Shown here piece after piece: positions 47,898 through 59,900 of a DNA stretch of 64,000 bases. The stretch lies in the NCBI RefSeq assembly GCF_964204645.1, contig NC_134029.1:22896450-22960449 (forward strand), read 5' to 3'. A program made the position numbers and the translations under genes. Under the pieces are notes generated by a model, which searched no databases, was not told the origin of the DNA, and saw nothing but the letters and a program-made list of their open reading frames with translations. This DNA is from Tubulanus polymorphus. Lineage: Eukaryota; Nemertea; Palaeonemertea; Tubulaniformes; Tubulanidae. Numbering within the stretch: the stretch's first letter is position 1; every line of letters starts with the position of its first letter.

Positions 47898-50411
47898 TCT
47901 GTAAATCAAAATTAACGAAAAAACCTTTCACATTTCGGCCAATTGAATAAGAACGGTAAACGTCAGGTCAGGCGAAAGCGCATTTCAATTTGGTTCTAGT
48001 TTAACTACAGATCCCGGGACAGACATATAAAGTATTCCTTTTATTTCTTTCACTGTAGCGGGACAAATTGTTAAATATTTTGTTAACGTATTCTTATATT
48101 GTATATTTTCTAGTTTGTTGAGTTGAATTTCTCAACTGACAATTATAATTTACTGACCTGTCCATAGCGTGTTAAAAAAGCACCGGTAAACCACCGAAAA
48201 TTGAAAGGATCTTAACCAGACTGTGGTTAGTTTCGCGATCGAAGATTTTTGCGAACTATATATCCGACATGAAAGGAAGGCTTCACACTAGATAACTACA
48301 GTAACCCTATAATCCTTAGAAGATTTCAGAATGGCTGTTGTCGCGTACAAAGGTACGCGTATATATCCAACAAGCTAAACGCGTCACTGTGATTCTAAAG
48401 TCCCAGCTTTACCTATACACTCATACACATATGTATTAGAAACCTTTCTTGACCTGTAATATTGCTGATTATTAAAGGTCTATATATCGAGGAAAACAGA
48501 TAAGGCCGATGACTGGGATCATCACCAAACTACCGCTGCCAGAAAGTGCTGATAAGATAATAGCATAGTGTTTAACCCATTAGACGAAAAACAATAGCCG
48601 CCGATAAACAATAGGCCCAACTATTTGATACTTTTTGGCGAAGAGTTTCGAAACAATTCCCTATAGCGCCTACAGTACATATTATCTTGTATCTATTTTG
48701 TGTGTATAAAACATGCGCAAGTCGAGGTGGCTCAACTCGGTCGTGCCCGTTCAAAAATCCAATCCCACTAAGTTAATCTATATCCTATAGACAGATAACG
48801 ATACGCGTTATAAATCTTCACTTACCAAATGCATTTAAACATAGATATATTAAGAGATTTCCAACCAGTAAAATTAACTTTTAAGGAGATTATCGTTTGT
48901 TGTTGACAATCAGAGAATTCCTGTCGTAACACAATTTCTATTCGTAAATGGTCGACGCGTACGCGCTCGTCGCGAGCACACACGTAGTTAGTTAGTTTAG
49001 AGGGTCACATACAAATGAAGTCTCGGAATTCTTTTCATTGTGTGTCTAAAACAGCAAAATTCAAAACGTTTTAAGAAGGATTGCGCGACTAGCAAAATTA
49101 CGTATTGGCACATTACAGGAGCTGGATTTATCTTGCATTTCACGAATAGACAATTATCAATTCGGTACATTGAGATATGTTTTGGTTATAATAATATGAC
49201 CTGACGAACTATCACACAAAATGAACACCGACCACCGCGCCACTGTACATTAGGTTAATTGCACCCGCTTAATATACACACTAGGACAAATAATTTTCAA
49301 CATAATTTCCGCCGACAGAATGAAGCTGGTGTTTAAAAGGCAACTGTACAAAGCGAATGTTTAAACAAGGTTTATCCTTTATAAATAGATATGACTTCAC
49401 CTTTTCAAGTATATGTAGCGATTAAATTAATTTAATAGAAAACAGCTTTAATTCAGAGCTTATTCTCCGCCAACAAAATAAGTATCATTTTAAAATGCGA
49501 TGACATTATCATATACTAAAACATCCTCGTTATCGTTGCGTATGATTATTTACATAATTCAGATGACAAGACATCAAATCACAAAATCAAATTCGTTCAA
49601 TCATATATATCTATGATATCCGCGTGTCACGTGTCAGTGAAATCTAGGTCAAGAACCGCCCAAAAATTATCAATGACAAAATGATGTCAGGCAAAACTTA
49701 CTTTCAAGATAAAATCTGGTACTTTGAATCCGTTCTACCGGTGAATAGACGTAGCAGACGCGTATTAGTGTCACGCGACAGTTGAGTCATTATTGATGAA
49801 TGAATGAACTGCCAGTGTGCATAGGGAATTTCCCTAGTCAGTCATGTGATAGTCCCAATTTAATTCGATAGATGGCGATAATGTCTGTGTTTACAGTCAG
49901 CAGTCTGCTAGCCTTGAGGCGATGTATTACTAGTTCGCGATGACAATAAAAAAACCACAAAAATATCCTCTTAGCGAAAACGATCAAATTCCAAAAAGAC
50001 TACTGACGCTACATTTTAGACGCGTTATTTTTTCAAAATATTTATTTCCCAGCCTTTTCAACGAAGACACAAATTTAACACAACTTTTACATCATAAGAA
50101 CCTAGATATGAACACATTCTTTGTGTGATTTTTCGTAACAGAAAATTAAGAGACAAAACTTATTGTATTCAGTAGGATTACCAGAAACGCCACTTTAATT
50201 GCATAAAATTTCTAATTAAAACCATTAAGGCGGCGATAAAAATCAGCAAACTTTCGAATCGATAAACTATTTCATGATGCGCCATCAATAATATTGATTC
50301 CATGATCATTCATCACGCATAGCACTAGCATTCACAATATCTCTCCTAAGTTCAGTTTATAAATGCATGTTTCACCAAATGAAAAGATGATACCGAGGAG
50401 AATAACTCAGC
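47898..50411. other. Region between FKBP46 stop and long ELF start; probable ELF distal promoter
   Basis: A TTTACAG acceptor sits directly before the long ELF start codon on the minus strand, so this stretch should contain a noncoding ELF exon and its promoter. A kappaB-type motif GGGAATTTCCC lies at 49824-49834, close to a GATGGCG (YY1-like) motif at about 49873. The first exon boundary cannot be fixed. The FKBP46 3' UTR occupies the right end. No further coding exon recognised. Confidence 0.5.
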
Positions 50412-53400
50412 TCAGCTTACAGACTTCAACTCAACATCAAATACCAGCGTGCTATTTCCTGGAATCGGACCCATAGTCTTCTGACCATAACTGAAAAATC
50501 ACAATTTTTTTTCGATTAAATCATGGTCATAATCCATTTAGATTCAAATTGAAAATTTCGTAATCGATGGTTAAAACTTACCCTTGTGATGGTGGAATAG
50601 TGATCGTACGTTTGCCTCCAACTTTCATTCCTAAAACGGAGAATATTCAATAATTCAATTATTTCATTGATGCCAATTCAATACCAAGCACTTGAAGACG
50701 ATGTACAAACCTTTTAATCCTGTCTCCCAGCCCGCAATCACTTCCTTTTTACCGAGTTTGAACTTGAATGGATTTCCTTGTTGACACGAATCGAAAGTTT
50801 TACCACTTTGTAATTTTCCCGTGTAATAAACACCGACCTGCAAAATGAGATACACATTCGGGATTACCTAAAAATCCATGATCGTCTTTCAAAGAAAAAT
50901 TAACATCTCCCAATCTACAGCACTCACATGTTTGCCAAACTTAGCTTCCGGTCCGGTTCCGACTTTGTGTTCCACCATAGTCACTCCACCGGCAAGTTGG
51001 GCTTTTTTCGGGGTCTTGCCTTGTTGCTCTTTTGGAGTTTTGTTGCCCTTTCCGGCTTTGTCTCCTTGACCTTGTTCCTTCGGAGTTTTCGGGGTTTTCT
51101 TTGGTTGTTCTTTTCCCGCTTTTTGAGCAGGTGTTTTCGGCGTTTTGTTTCCCTGTGGTTGCTGTTCAGTTACCTATGAAATTCAAAATGGATACAATAA
51201 AATCATAGAAATAAACTGAACAATACGTACAGTCAGACTATCTTAATTCAGATCAGTTTAATACTGATTCCACCTGTGCATGAATGTAAGTTAAATATGA
51301 TATATTGTTTGGATTTCTCATAAAACATTGGTCCTGAACGAACGGAATTAAGCGGGTTCTACTACATTCAATTTCAACAAGCCCGAATTATATTCATATT
51401 TCTTACCTCTCCATTCTTCTTCTTGTTCTTCTTTTTCGAGCTCGGCGTTGCGGTTTCAACATTATTGCCTTTCGGGGTACCCTTAGCAGCTGGAGTGCCA
51501 ACATCTTTTTTGGCTTTAGGGCTACCAGCACCAGCAGCAGCGGCAGCAGCAGCCTCTTGTGTGGTGTTCTGCTTCTTTTTATTCTTCTTTTTCTTGGAGG
51601 CAGATTGCTGAAATTTCAACCGAGTTGGACAATTCAACACAATGTACAGCATACACACGTTTTGCACATTTATCTACAAATCTAACGTATTCTTATCAAT
51701 CTTGATAACTTCAACTCTTATGAAAACAGATCTGACCTGTTGAGCCTGTGCCTCTAATAGTTTGACGAGATCTTCATTATCACTTTCATCATCATCATCG
51801 TCATCATCATTTTCCTCAGCTTCATCTAACACTAACGTTCTTCTCACATCTTCATCTGTAAGAGATAACGAGATACTTGCACGTCCACTCAACATTCAGA
51901 TACTGACACAGGGGCAAATTTAGAAATTTTGCGTATAAATCACACGCCCGCCCCAACATCTATGAATCTCTTACCATCACTTTCTACATCCTCAAAATCT
52001 TCATCATCGTCGTCATCTTCTGTAATTAGAAATTTTTAAAACAATATAAAACTTTTTCATCGAAGTCTTATTGATAATTTGAAAAGCATTTCTAGCAGAA
52101 TTAAATCAGTTCTTACCATCACTGTCGGCCTCTACTACTTCAGCAGTTTTCATTTTCTTATTCATCTTTTTCTGTTCCACCGACTTTTTACGTTTAGCTG
52201 TACAATTAGAAAAAAAATTTTCACCGCTATCAAATCGACGCATCGATAAATAAATCTCAACGAAGAGTTAATTGATTTACCATTTTTCGGCTTCCAGTTC
52301 GTTTCATCATCACTTTCATTGTCAGCATCAGCCAGAGCCTGTAACGTTGGCACATCTACAAAACATTTATCAAAAACACCGTCAAAGTAGTGAAAGCTTT
52401 TGAGAGATATTATAAGTCTCTCAGTAAAATGACTGAAGAAGGGTGGTAGCAACCACCTGAAATATTTTTTATGTTTTGAATTAACTTTTTAGATAAATCC
52501 ATTCGTTGTCGGACTGCAGGCAATAGATTCATAACAGATTTGAATAGACAATTATAACAATGTATAAACCCACAGCACTTCACTGGGAAGGAAACATCAT
52601 TTGGTCTTTAATTTAAAGGAAACATCATTCTCTCTTACCTTCTTCCGAGTCATCGTCATCATCACTGACTTCCATTTCGCTGTCCTCGTCTGTTTCCTCT
52701 AAACCGCTCAGATTATCGTCGTCAAACTTGTCATCTTCGACCAAGTAACCGCTCAAATGAACATTGCCTGAAAATAGAACAATTCTCTTACTTTAATTCA
52801 GTTATTTCTCTCTTATATTTAGGACGATTCTTTTTCTAGCTATACGAACCAGTTCCCTTGGTGAAGAATGTGACCTCTTCTCCTTCTGTGAAGTTCAGAT
52901 CCAACGTCTGCTGTTGCAATTTGCCGTGCTGTAAAGTGCATAGCAAGAATTCAGCTTTCTCGTGTTGAATCATCACCGAAACAGCACCTTTCATATCTAT
53001 AAATAATAATACAACAAAATTAATTCAGCGCTTTTAACTCCCTTTATGATTAAACCTTGAGGCGAAACCTACCAGGATCATACTCCAGGGCCGCCATTGA
53101 GATGTGATATGAATACTCAACAGTCTGGGAGTAACGTTTACCGCCATCAAGAGTCAAACCTACAAACAAAATCGTGGAATCATTAATAATAACAAGAGAA
53201 TCAACTGAATCTGTAAAAAACGAACATTTAATTTCTTCTCTCAACCACAAATTAAATCAAATAATTTTCATATAAATCTTATCCAAAATTGAAATATCAA
53301 TCCTAAAACGATGACGAAGTTTCAGCGCAAACTCGGAATTGTTTGAGCCGGCAACGTTTATATCGAAGCTGTCTGTGCCTTTTGTTAATTAGCACATTTT

Positions 53401-53564
53401 ACCAGAAAAAAAATATACCGCTAGAAATTCCTGGTTTTCATCCGCAATAACGAACCAACACAATAAAACTCTGATCAGTATAATCATACAGTGGTAGTTA
53501 ATGAACGAATATACAGCGACAACCTACCCCAAAACATGTTTTGAACTTCGTTTAAGACGACCAT
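50412..53564 (-). CDS. FKBP46: FKBP46/FKBP39-type nuclear FK506-binding protein (13 exons, 473 aa)
   Basis: Exons in transcript order: 53564-53528, 53159-53073, 52996-52850, 52767-52639, 52355-52281, 52197-52117, 52019-51975, 51855-51737, 51607-51407, 51173-50928, 50837-50711, 50630-50582, 50490-50412. Total 1,422 nt, in frame. Residues 1 to about 95 are a nucleoplasmin-like domain ([14 protein letters not shown] and then [12 protein letters not shown]). Next come acidic Asp/Glu tracts (to about 240), an Ala and Lys-rich stretch with [10 protein letters not shown] and KKKNKKKN, and KTPK repeats. The C-terminal FKBP domain (about 365-473) contains [36 protein letters not shown] and [15 protein letters not shown]. 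Binding and catalytic positions Y, F-D, V-I-x-G-W and Y of the FKBP pocket are kept, so it should be an active prolyl isomerase. Relatives act in the nucleus as histone chaperones. Seven consecutive introns are phase 1. Confidence 0.95.
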
Positions 53565-53997
53565 TTCCTAGCACGTGTGTAAAAAGAATGAAAGTTCCAG
53601 AGGGCAGCACCAGCAGCGTAACATATCAATTTCAAGTCCGAATACGTGGAATACGACTACCGCGGATTCCGTAGCATCCCCATGTTCAGCGATGCCGTCG
53701 CTGAAGGTCGTCGAGCGATCGAGGTTTTTGATAATTTTGAAATTTGGAATATTCGAAATTAAGATGGAATTATGCAGCAAAATTCAATGACAGTCTCATA
53801 TATTTTGTAAAATACGTCTAAACTTAAACTACCTAGATGACAAAGCCAGCAATTGATGATTGAACTGTTAATTTTGCAGAGAATAGGCCTCTCTCTGACT
53901 CAGTCGTCAGGTTTGGATGGAGGAAGTTGAAGAAGCAGACGCTTCTTCGTTTGTTGTTAATTTGAAGGCTTAAAAAGAAAATTGAAAAGTAACAGCG
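53565..53997. promoter_or_regulatory. Bidirectional promoter region between FKBP46 and ATR
   Basis: The start codons of the divergent genes are 433 bp apart, and no room remains for another gene. A canonical AP-1 type TGACTCA lies at 53896-53902, just before the ATR start region. A more GC-rich segment lies at about 53650-53730. No clear TATA box is seen, as expected for housekeeping divergent promoters. Transcription starts cannot be placed. Confidence 0.6.
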
Positions 53998-56900
53998 ATG
54001 GCAAATAACGAAATACAGTCATTGTTAGAGATGATGAGGTAAGCAACAACCCAGAACCGTCTAAATCTTGTCTACAATCAAAAAAGTTTAGCTAGAGGAC
54101 TGTGCACCCAACTTTTGCAACTTCCCAAAAATTGTCTGCATATCAATTATGAGTGACATCTCGGGAATAAGAAAAGAGGCCTTATGCAGAAATAAAAATT
54201 TTTTTGTGATATAAAAGAGCAATAACGCCCATCTTTCGCCATAAAAATCCCGAGGCAAATTAGATGAATGTTTGATAAATATATGTAATGAATATTTTCA
54301 GCAAGTCGCCTCAGACTTCGAAGGGAATGGTGGAAAAGACAAAGAACATCAGACAAGGAGTCTGTCACATGATAAACAACTTTTGTACCGATATCGAAAA
54401 ACGTAATTCAACGTTCAACTTGAAATTCTTACAATTTTAAACCGTTGATTAAGTTTGAAAAATTTGACATTTCTTCATTTTCAGTGACTGAAGACGCAGA
54501 AAGTTCAAAGTGCTGTCAAATGTCATTGGAATTTCTATCGCATTGCATTGAATACCTTCCACATGTATTTGTATTCGGGCCTCATATCAGCGATATGCCG
54601 AGCCTTTCACAGCAGAAACAAGCAGAACCACATCAAGAAGACATTATCTGTCAAAGTACGATCACAGTTAGATTTCTGGAACCATTTTCCGAATTCGAAT
54701 TTTTAAATTTTCCACGTTAATCTGCGTTTATTAGATATGACAATGTGGACGTTATCGAGATTATTACGAATCCTGGCTGTAGAAGAATGTCGTAATCTGC
54801 ACGATAGAGCTTTAAACATCGCCTGTGAACTCGTCAACCTTATAAAGGGAAAAGATCATTACAACTTTCATCTGATAATGATGGAAACTCTGGCCGCGAT
54901 GTCCGGTATATATGACACTCCTTTTAGTCATTCGTTTTAAAAGTCTCCAAAGTCAATCAGTTGATTTTATGAAATATAATGTCAAATAATTATGTTTGCA
55001 GATTTAGTCAGTATCAATCAGAAGTTTTATAGCAATGATGATGATGATGAGAACTACACTGGAATTCTCAACAGATTCATTGTTTCATCAACACAATCAC
55101 AGGTAAACTATGCACTGATTTGACATGGTTTTGAGAAGGTTTGACTAATCAGATCTAGTCGTTCAATCAATGTTTTTAAAGCTTTCGATGAAATTAGTGT
55201 GAGTTTTCTTTGTTATATTCGCATACGATATATGTTAAGCCAACCAGCATGTTTTACATGGATTTTTAGCTCAATAAGTAATACACGTAGTTATTTCATT
55301 ATTATTATAAAGTAATTGATTTGCCTTGAATCCAATTGCCTTATTGATGATATTGTCTTACAGAATGTTGATATGGTGAATCAGAAAATAACAATTCGTG
55401 ATGAAGAAATCTGCGAAAAATTACAAATTTCTGTTACGTAAGTGTTCCCCCTATTACCTTAAGTAAGAACGAGGAACGTAAATCTGTCTTTTAATTTCAT
55501 GATTGAATTCTATTTCCAGTCAGTTACTGATTGAAACCATCGTGAGTGACTGTATATTCATACCTAATGTAAAAGCACTGTGGGGAAGTCTGTGTTTACA
55601 AATTGAATTAGGAGACATTCCATTGAAGAAAGTAAGTTTATATCTGTAACACTGAAGTAAAAAATGAAATTTGTACATTTGCCTAGCATTCATTGAGCGT
55701 TGGATCTATTTTCGTAACAGGTATCATTGCTTGCTCTTGATAAAGTTTGCCGGCATGGTGAGCTACCATCAGAAATTGTATTGGATTACTACATTGATTG
55801 CTTGTGCGCGTTGTTGGAAATGATTTCATCGGATGAAAAGCAAGAATTAAAACAAAGGTAAGTTTTACTGCAAAAAAATATATAGATATCACCTTACCTA
55901 TTGCTTTAGAAAGCCGATGCAGAATGTATTCAATATACTTAAATATAGAAAGATCCCACATTTAGAAGAGACAAACAGGTCAAAATGTATATGGATTTTA
56001 TAATTTTTTTATAACATAAATATTCCTGAAGATGACTATTTGGACATACCGGTAGTCGAAATGTTGAAAATAAATTATATACTAAAGGAAACTTTTTTGG
56101 ACTTTTTGTCATTTCTAAGTCTGAGATTTTTCTGTACATGTATAATCAATACAACAAAGATTGTTTCATCAATGGTTATTCGATACTCTAGTGATGTTGA
56201 AGAGCTTGAAGAACGGTTATCAGGCTGTTTGATGCAGTTATTGTCAGCGCACAAGAAAACTATAGTTGGAAACCGGCTCACAGTCAGTCAAATAGTGAAT
56301 TTAATGGATTCGATTGTGACATTACTGACTAAACGTCGGATCAATGAACTCTCAACCATTCTACAACAATCGCTCATTAACCTCGTCACAGATTTCTATA
56401 ACATTTTACCGAAATCGAACCTGATCAGCGCATCTTTGGTTACGAAGAGAAAATTGCTCGTCGAAAATCTCATCGAGGAAATCGGTACAACTAGAAAATT
56501 ACTGGTTAGTATATTCGTAAATAGATTTCATTTTCTATTGCCCCTAATACATCATTGATGTATTCATGACGAAAACTCTTTTCTTATTCTAGTTTATTTC
56601 TCCGCTAATAATCAGTGAAATCAAACTCGAATTGGATGAAATTCAAAATCAGTCGAGTAAAACTGAAACCAAAGCCGATGAAGCTGTGAAATCTATATCT
56701 CCGGATCACGGAGATGCGGAACCATTAGCCAAACGTCAAAAACTCGATATCGACACTCCCAGTCAAAAAGGGTAAAACAGTAACATATTTATTGAAAATA
56801 TCACGTCCATATAGTTGGAAAATTGAATAAAGGGATATGTTTGATATTCAGGAGCGGTGATGTAAAAAGTACGGTTTTTGTGATGAATTTGCTTACAAAA

Positions 56901-59900
56901 AAATACGATGATCTGATGAGAGAAATTTCGACTGAAGAACCTGGAATTAAAGTAATACATTTCTCCTCGTAATGTACGACGATATTATCAATATGTTCTG
57001 TATGATATTAAGAAACGTGTTTTGTTATTTGTTGAATATTAGGATTGTTGTCGTGATGATGTTATTATCGAAGGAATTCAACTAGTTATCGATATTTGGG
57101 TTCAGTGTTGCAATGATTCAACGATTGAAAATTCGCTAATGAAAAATATGTAAGTTTTTTCCAGAATGATTACGATGCAAGAGTTGCTATAATATCTACT
57201 TATTTGTTGTCTTGTTGTTCTATGTTTAAGGCACCTGACTGGTTCAGAAGGAAAAGCGTTTTTCTGTCATTTAGTCGACATCAAAGTCCTTTGCGAATGT
57301 ATTAAAAACTTGTTAAAACAGTTCGCCTCAGTAAGATACCCACTTCATGTTATTCCAGTCACATACACAAGTGTTGTCCAGATGTTGGGAGCAATCTTAA
57401 CTCTTCAAGGTAAAATGCTATTTTCTCATAAGCAATGAACATTATGATACGGTATCCATCATAGATTTTCATTAATAATTTTACAGATTTGAAAATGCCT
57501 CCAAATGTATGCCAAACCATAACATGGATATTGACTTTACCCTGGTTGCCAGTAAGTATTGTAAAATGTCTGGATTTTGTGATTATGTTCATAATAATGT
57601 AATGTGATGAAATATTGATATTGCTTTAGACCGATATGACGTGGTTGGATCTGAAACCTTCCAACAGTAAAGAGATCGGTAAATTGGCCGGTAAACTCGC
57701 TGATAAACTGAACTCATCAACTCTATGTGAAATCATACACGTGTTGGCTATCATGCCGAAGGACTACAGCCCCCAATGGAGAGCTAAAGTGATGAAAATA
57801 GCTGGCGAAGACAGCGATGAGAATTTGAGAAGAGCCGTAATCGAACATTTTCCTCGGTTGTTGTATCATTACGGGCCGAACGGCAACCATCTCGTTTACG
57901 ATATTCTCCAGTAAGAGCTTTGCGACTTCTATCCTAATCCAGTTTCGTACCAATTTCAATACCTTTCATTCCCCGTGTTAACTTTCAGCGGTATCTTAAA
58001 AATGAAGACCCTCAGTACAGCTGAACAAGAAATGTTGGCAAATATCTATGGAAAACTGGCTTGTGTCATCTCTAGGAAAGCTTTGTTGAAGAGGTACACA
58101 TAATAGATTTTTCAATCTACCTGGTATTACCTATTTGATGGGTTATTTTTAATGATTGAATCATTTCAGTACCTCTCAGAGTCGACTCAGTACTCCGTGT
58201 TATGAAAATATGCCGATACAATGCTACTCTTGTGATGATATAATCGGTACGTTCAACTCTTCTCGGAATTAAAACTAATCCAACAAAATGTATGACAGGA
58301 TATAGAAATTTTCTATTGATATTATCAGATGAAGAAGGTCACCAGAGGTCTCCACACTCCCGACCTAAAATCGTCGATCCAACGATGTTTTTACCATTTC
58401 TAAATCTGCTCACCAGTGAACAACCGATTGAAGTTAAAACTGGTAAATTTCAACTGCAACTTCAAACCAAAATCATCTACAATTTACCAGTAGTAGTTTC
58501 AGTTTAATTTGCTGTGACTGTTTTTATATTGTAGCACTTGTTAAAAGTTTCAAACGGTTGTTTGGTCATATCGGTGTACGAGCTAATAATCCGGCTACTG
58601 TAGATATGCTGAATAAATGTCTCACTGTTATCGAAGACCCCGATTACAACATTCGTGTTCTGTTCAGGTTTGCAAAACTTTGCTTGAAATCATATAAAAA
58701 TCGTACTCTACTCAATTCACCTAACTAGGATAAACTGACTTGGTTTACAGTGAAGCAGTTCAGTATTTGATCTCAGACAGTAAAGGTGACACAACTACCG
58801 AAACGGATCAAGTTATCATCAGTAAATTGAAGGCTGCCTATGAACGCGGTCAGGACAGTTCAAACCTTCGCCTTCAAGAAACAATCCTCATCACACTTGG
58901 TCATATGGGAAGGTCAGTGCTGCATTTGATGTGGAAAAACTTTCCGTATGTTAGTCCATGATTGACTAAATTCCTAGAAATATTTTTATGTATTCCTCAT
59001 AGAATTGCCGAAGGGTCTTTGTTGTTGGTTGCTGTGATAAGCTTGTTAGAAAGTCTTTTATCAGCTATGCCATTGATAAGCGCTGTAGCTTATGAACAAG
59101 TATGGATGATTATAACATTGGGGAATTTCTGAAAATAATCAACTTTTCATGGAATAGTCTTACTACTTATTCTTATATTTCCTCACTCAAGATTCAAGGT
59201 GTTTCGAAGAGTAAAGGTGTAAAGATGCAAGCCCTTTTCATGCAGTTTCGTCATCAAATCTGCAAAGTATGTCTATCTTTCATCATCGCTTTTCATCTCA
59301 TTCTCGATGTCAGGCAGCAGGTCAACTGTTAAATTTCCAAAAAATCTCTATTTAGTTTCTGGGTGACGCCATGCATAGCAAACAGATGAACCATGCAGAA
59401 TACTCAAAACCACCGCTTGAAATGCTGCAAGCAATTGTCAACGTGTTCGACTTTTCCGACATTAAGTCATTCCTTAAAAGTACGGAGAAATTTCTGCTAC
59501 CTCACCTGGTCAGCAAGGCGACTCCGGCAGCCACCGCTATCATCAAGATTTTAGCGGATGAACTGAACCAGCGACGTAAGAAACTCCTGATCAGCAGCAC
59601 GAAGCATATATTCTCGTATATCGTACGAACCTGCTCGGAAAAACAAGATCTCGAAAAAGCGTTGGGTTATTTACAGGTATGTCTAGTCCACCAAACTACA
59701 GTTAGACTACTATTAGTTTATTGAATATCGGTGATACGAATAGCAATTATGATAGTTAACGTTATATATTCCATTTCAATTACATTTACATAAGGTTAAA
59801 TTTGGCGTGATAAATTATTTTGCTCTCTTACAGAATGAAACTGGATTAGAAATGGGAAGCCTACTTCGACTTGATTGTCAAAGAGTTCATAATGAGTTAC

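Noticed and set aside
48722-48768. A-box-like TGGCTCAACTCGG followed by a weak B-box
   Set aside because: No complete tRNA fold. Possibly an old SINE head, too degraded to call.
57331-57358. Apparent 28-nt intron (GTAAGA to CCAG) in ATR
   Set aside because: Removing it shifts the frame into a stop, while reading through keeps frame to the next good donor. The exon is 57231-57409.
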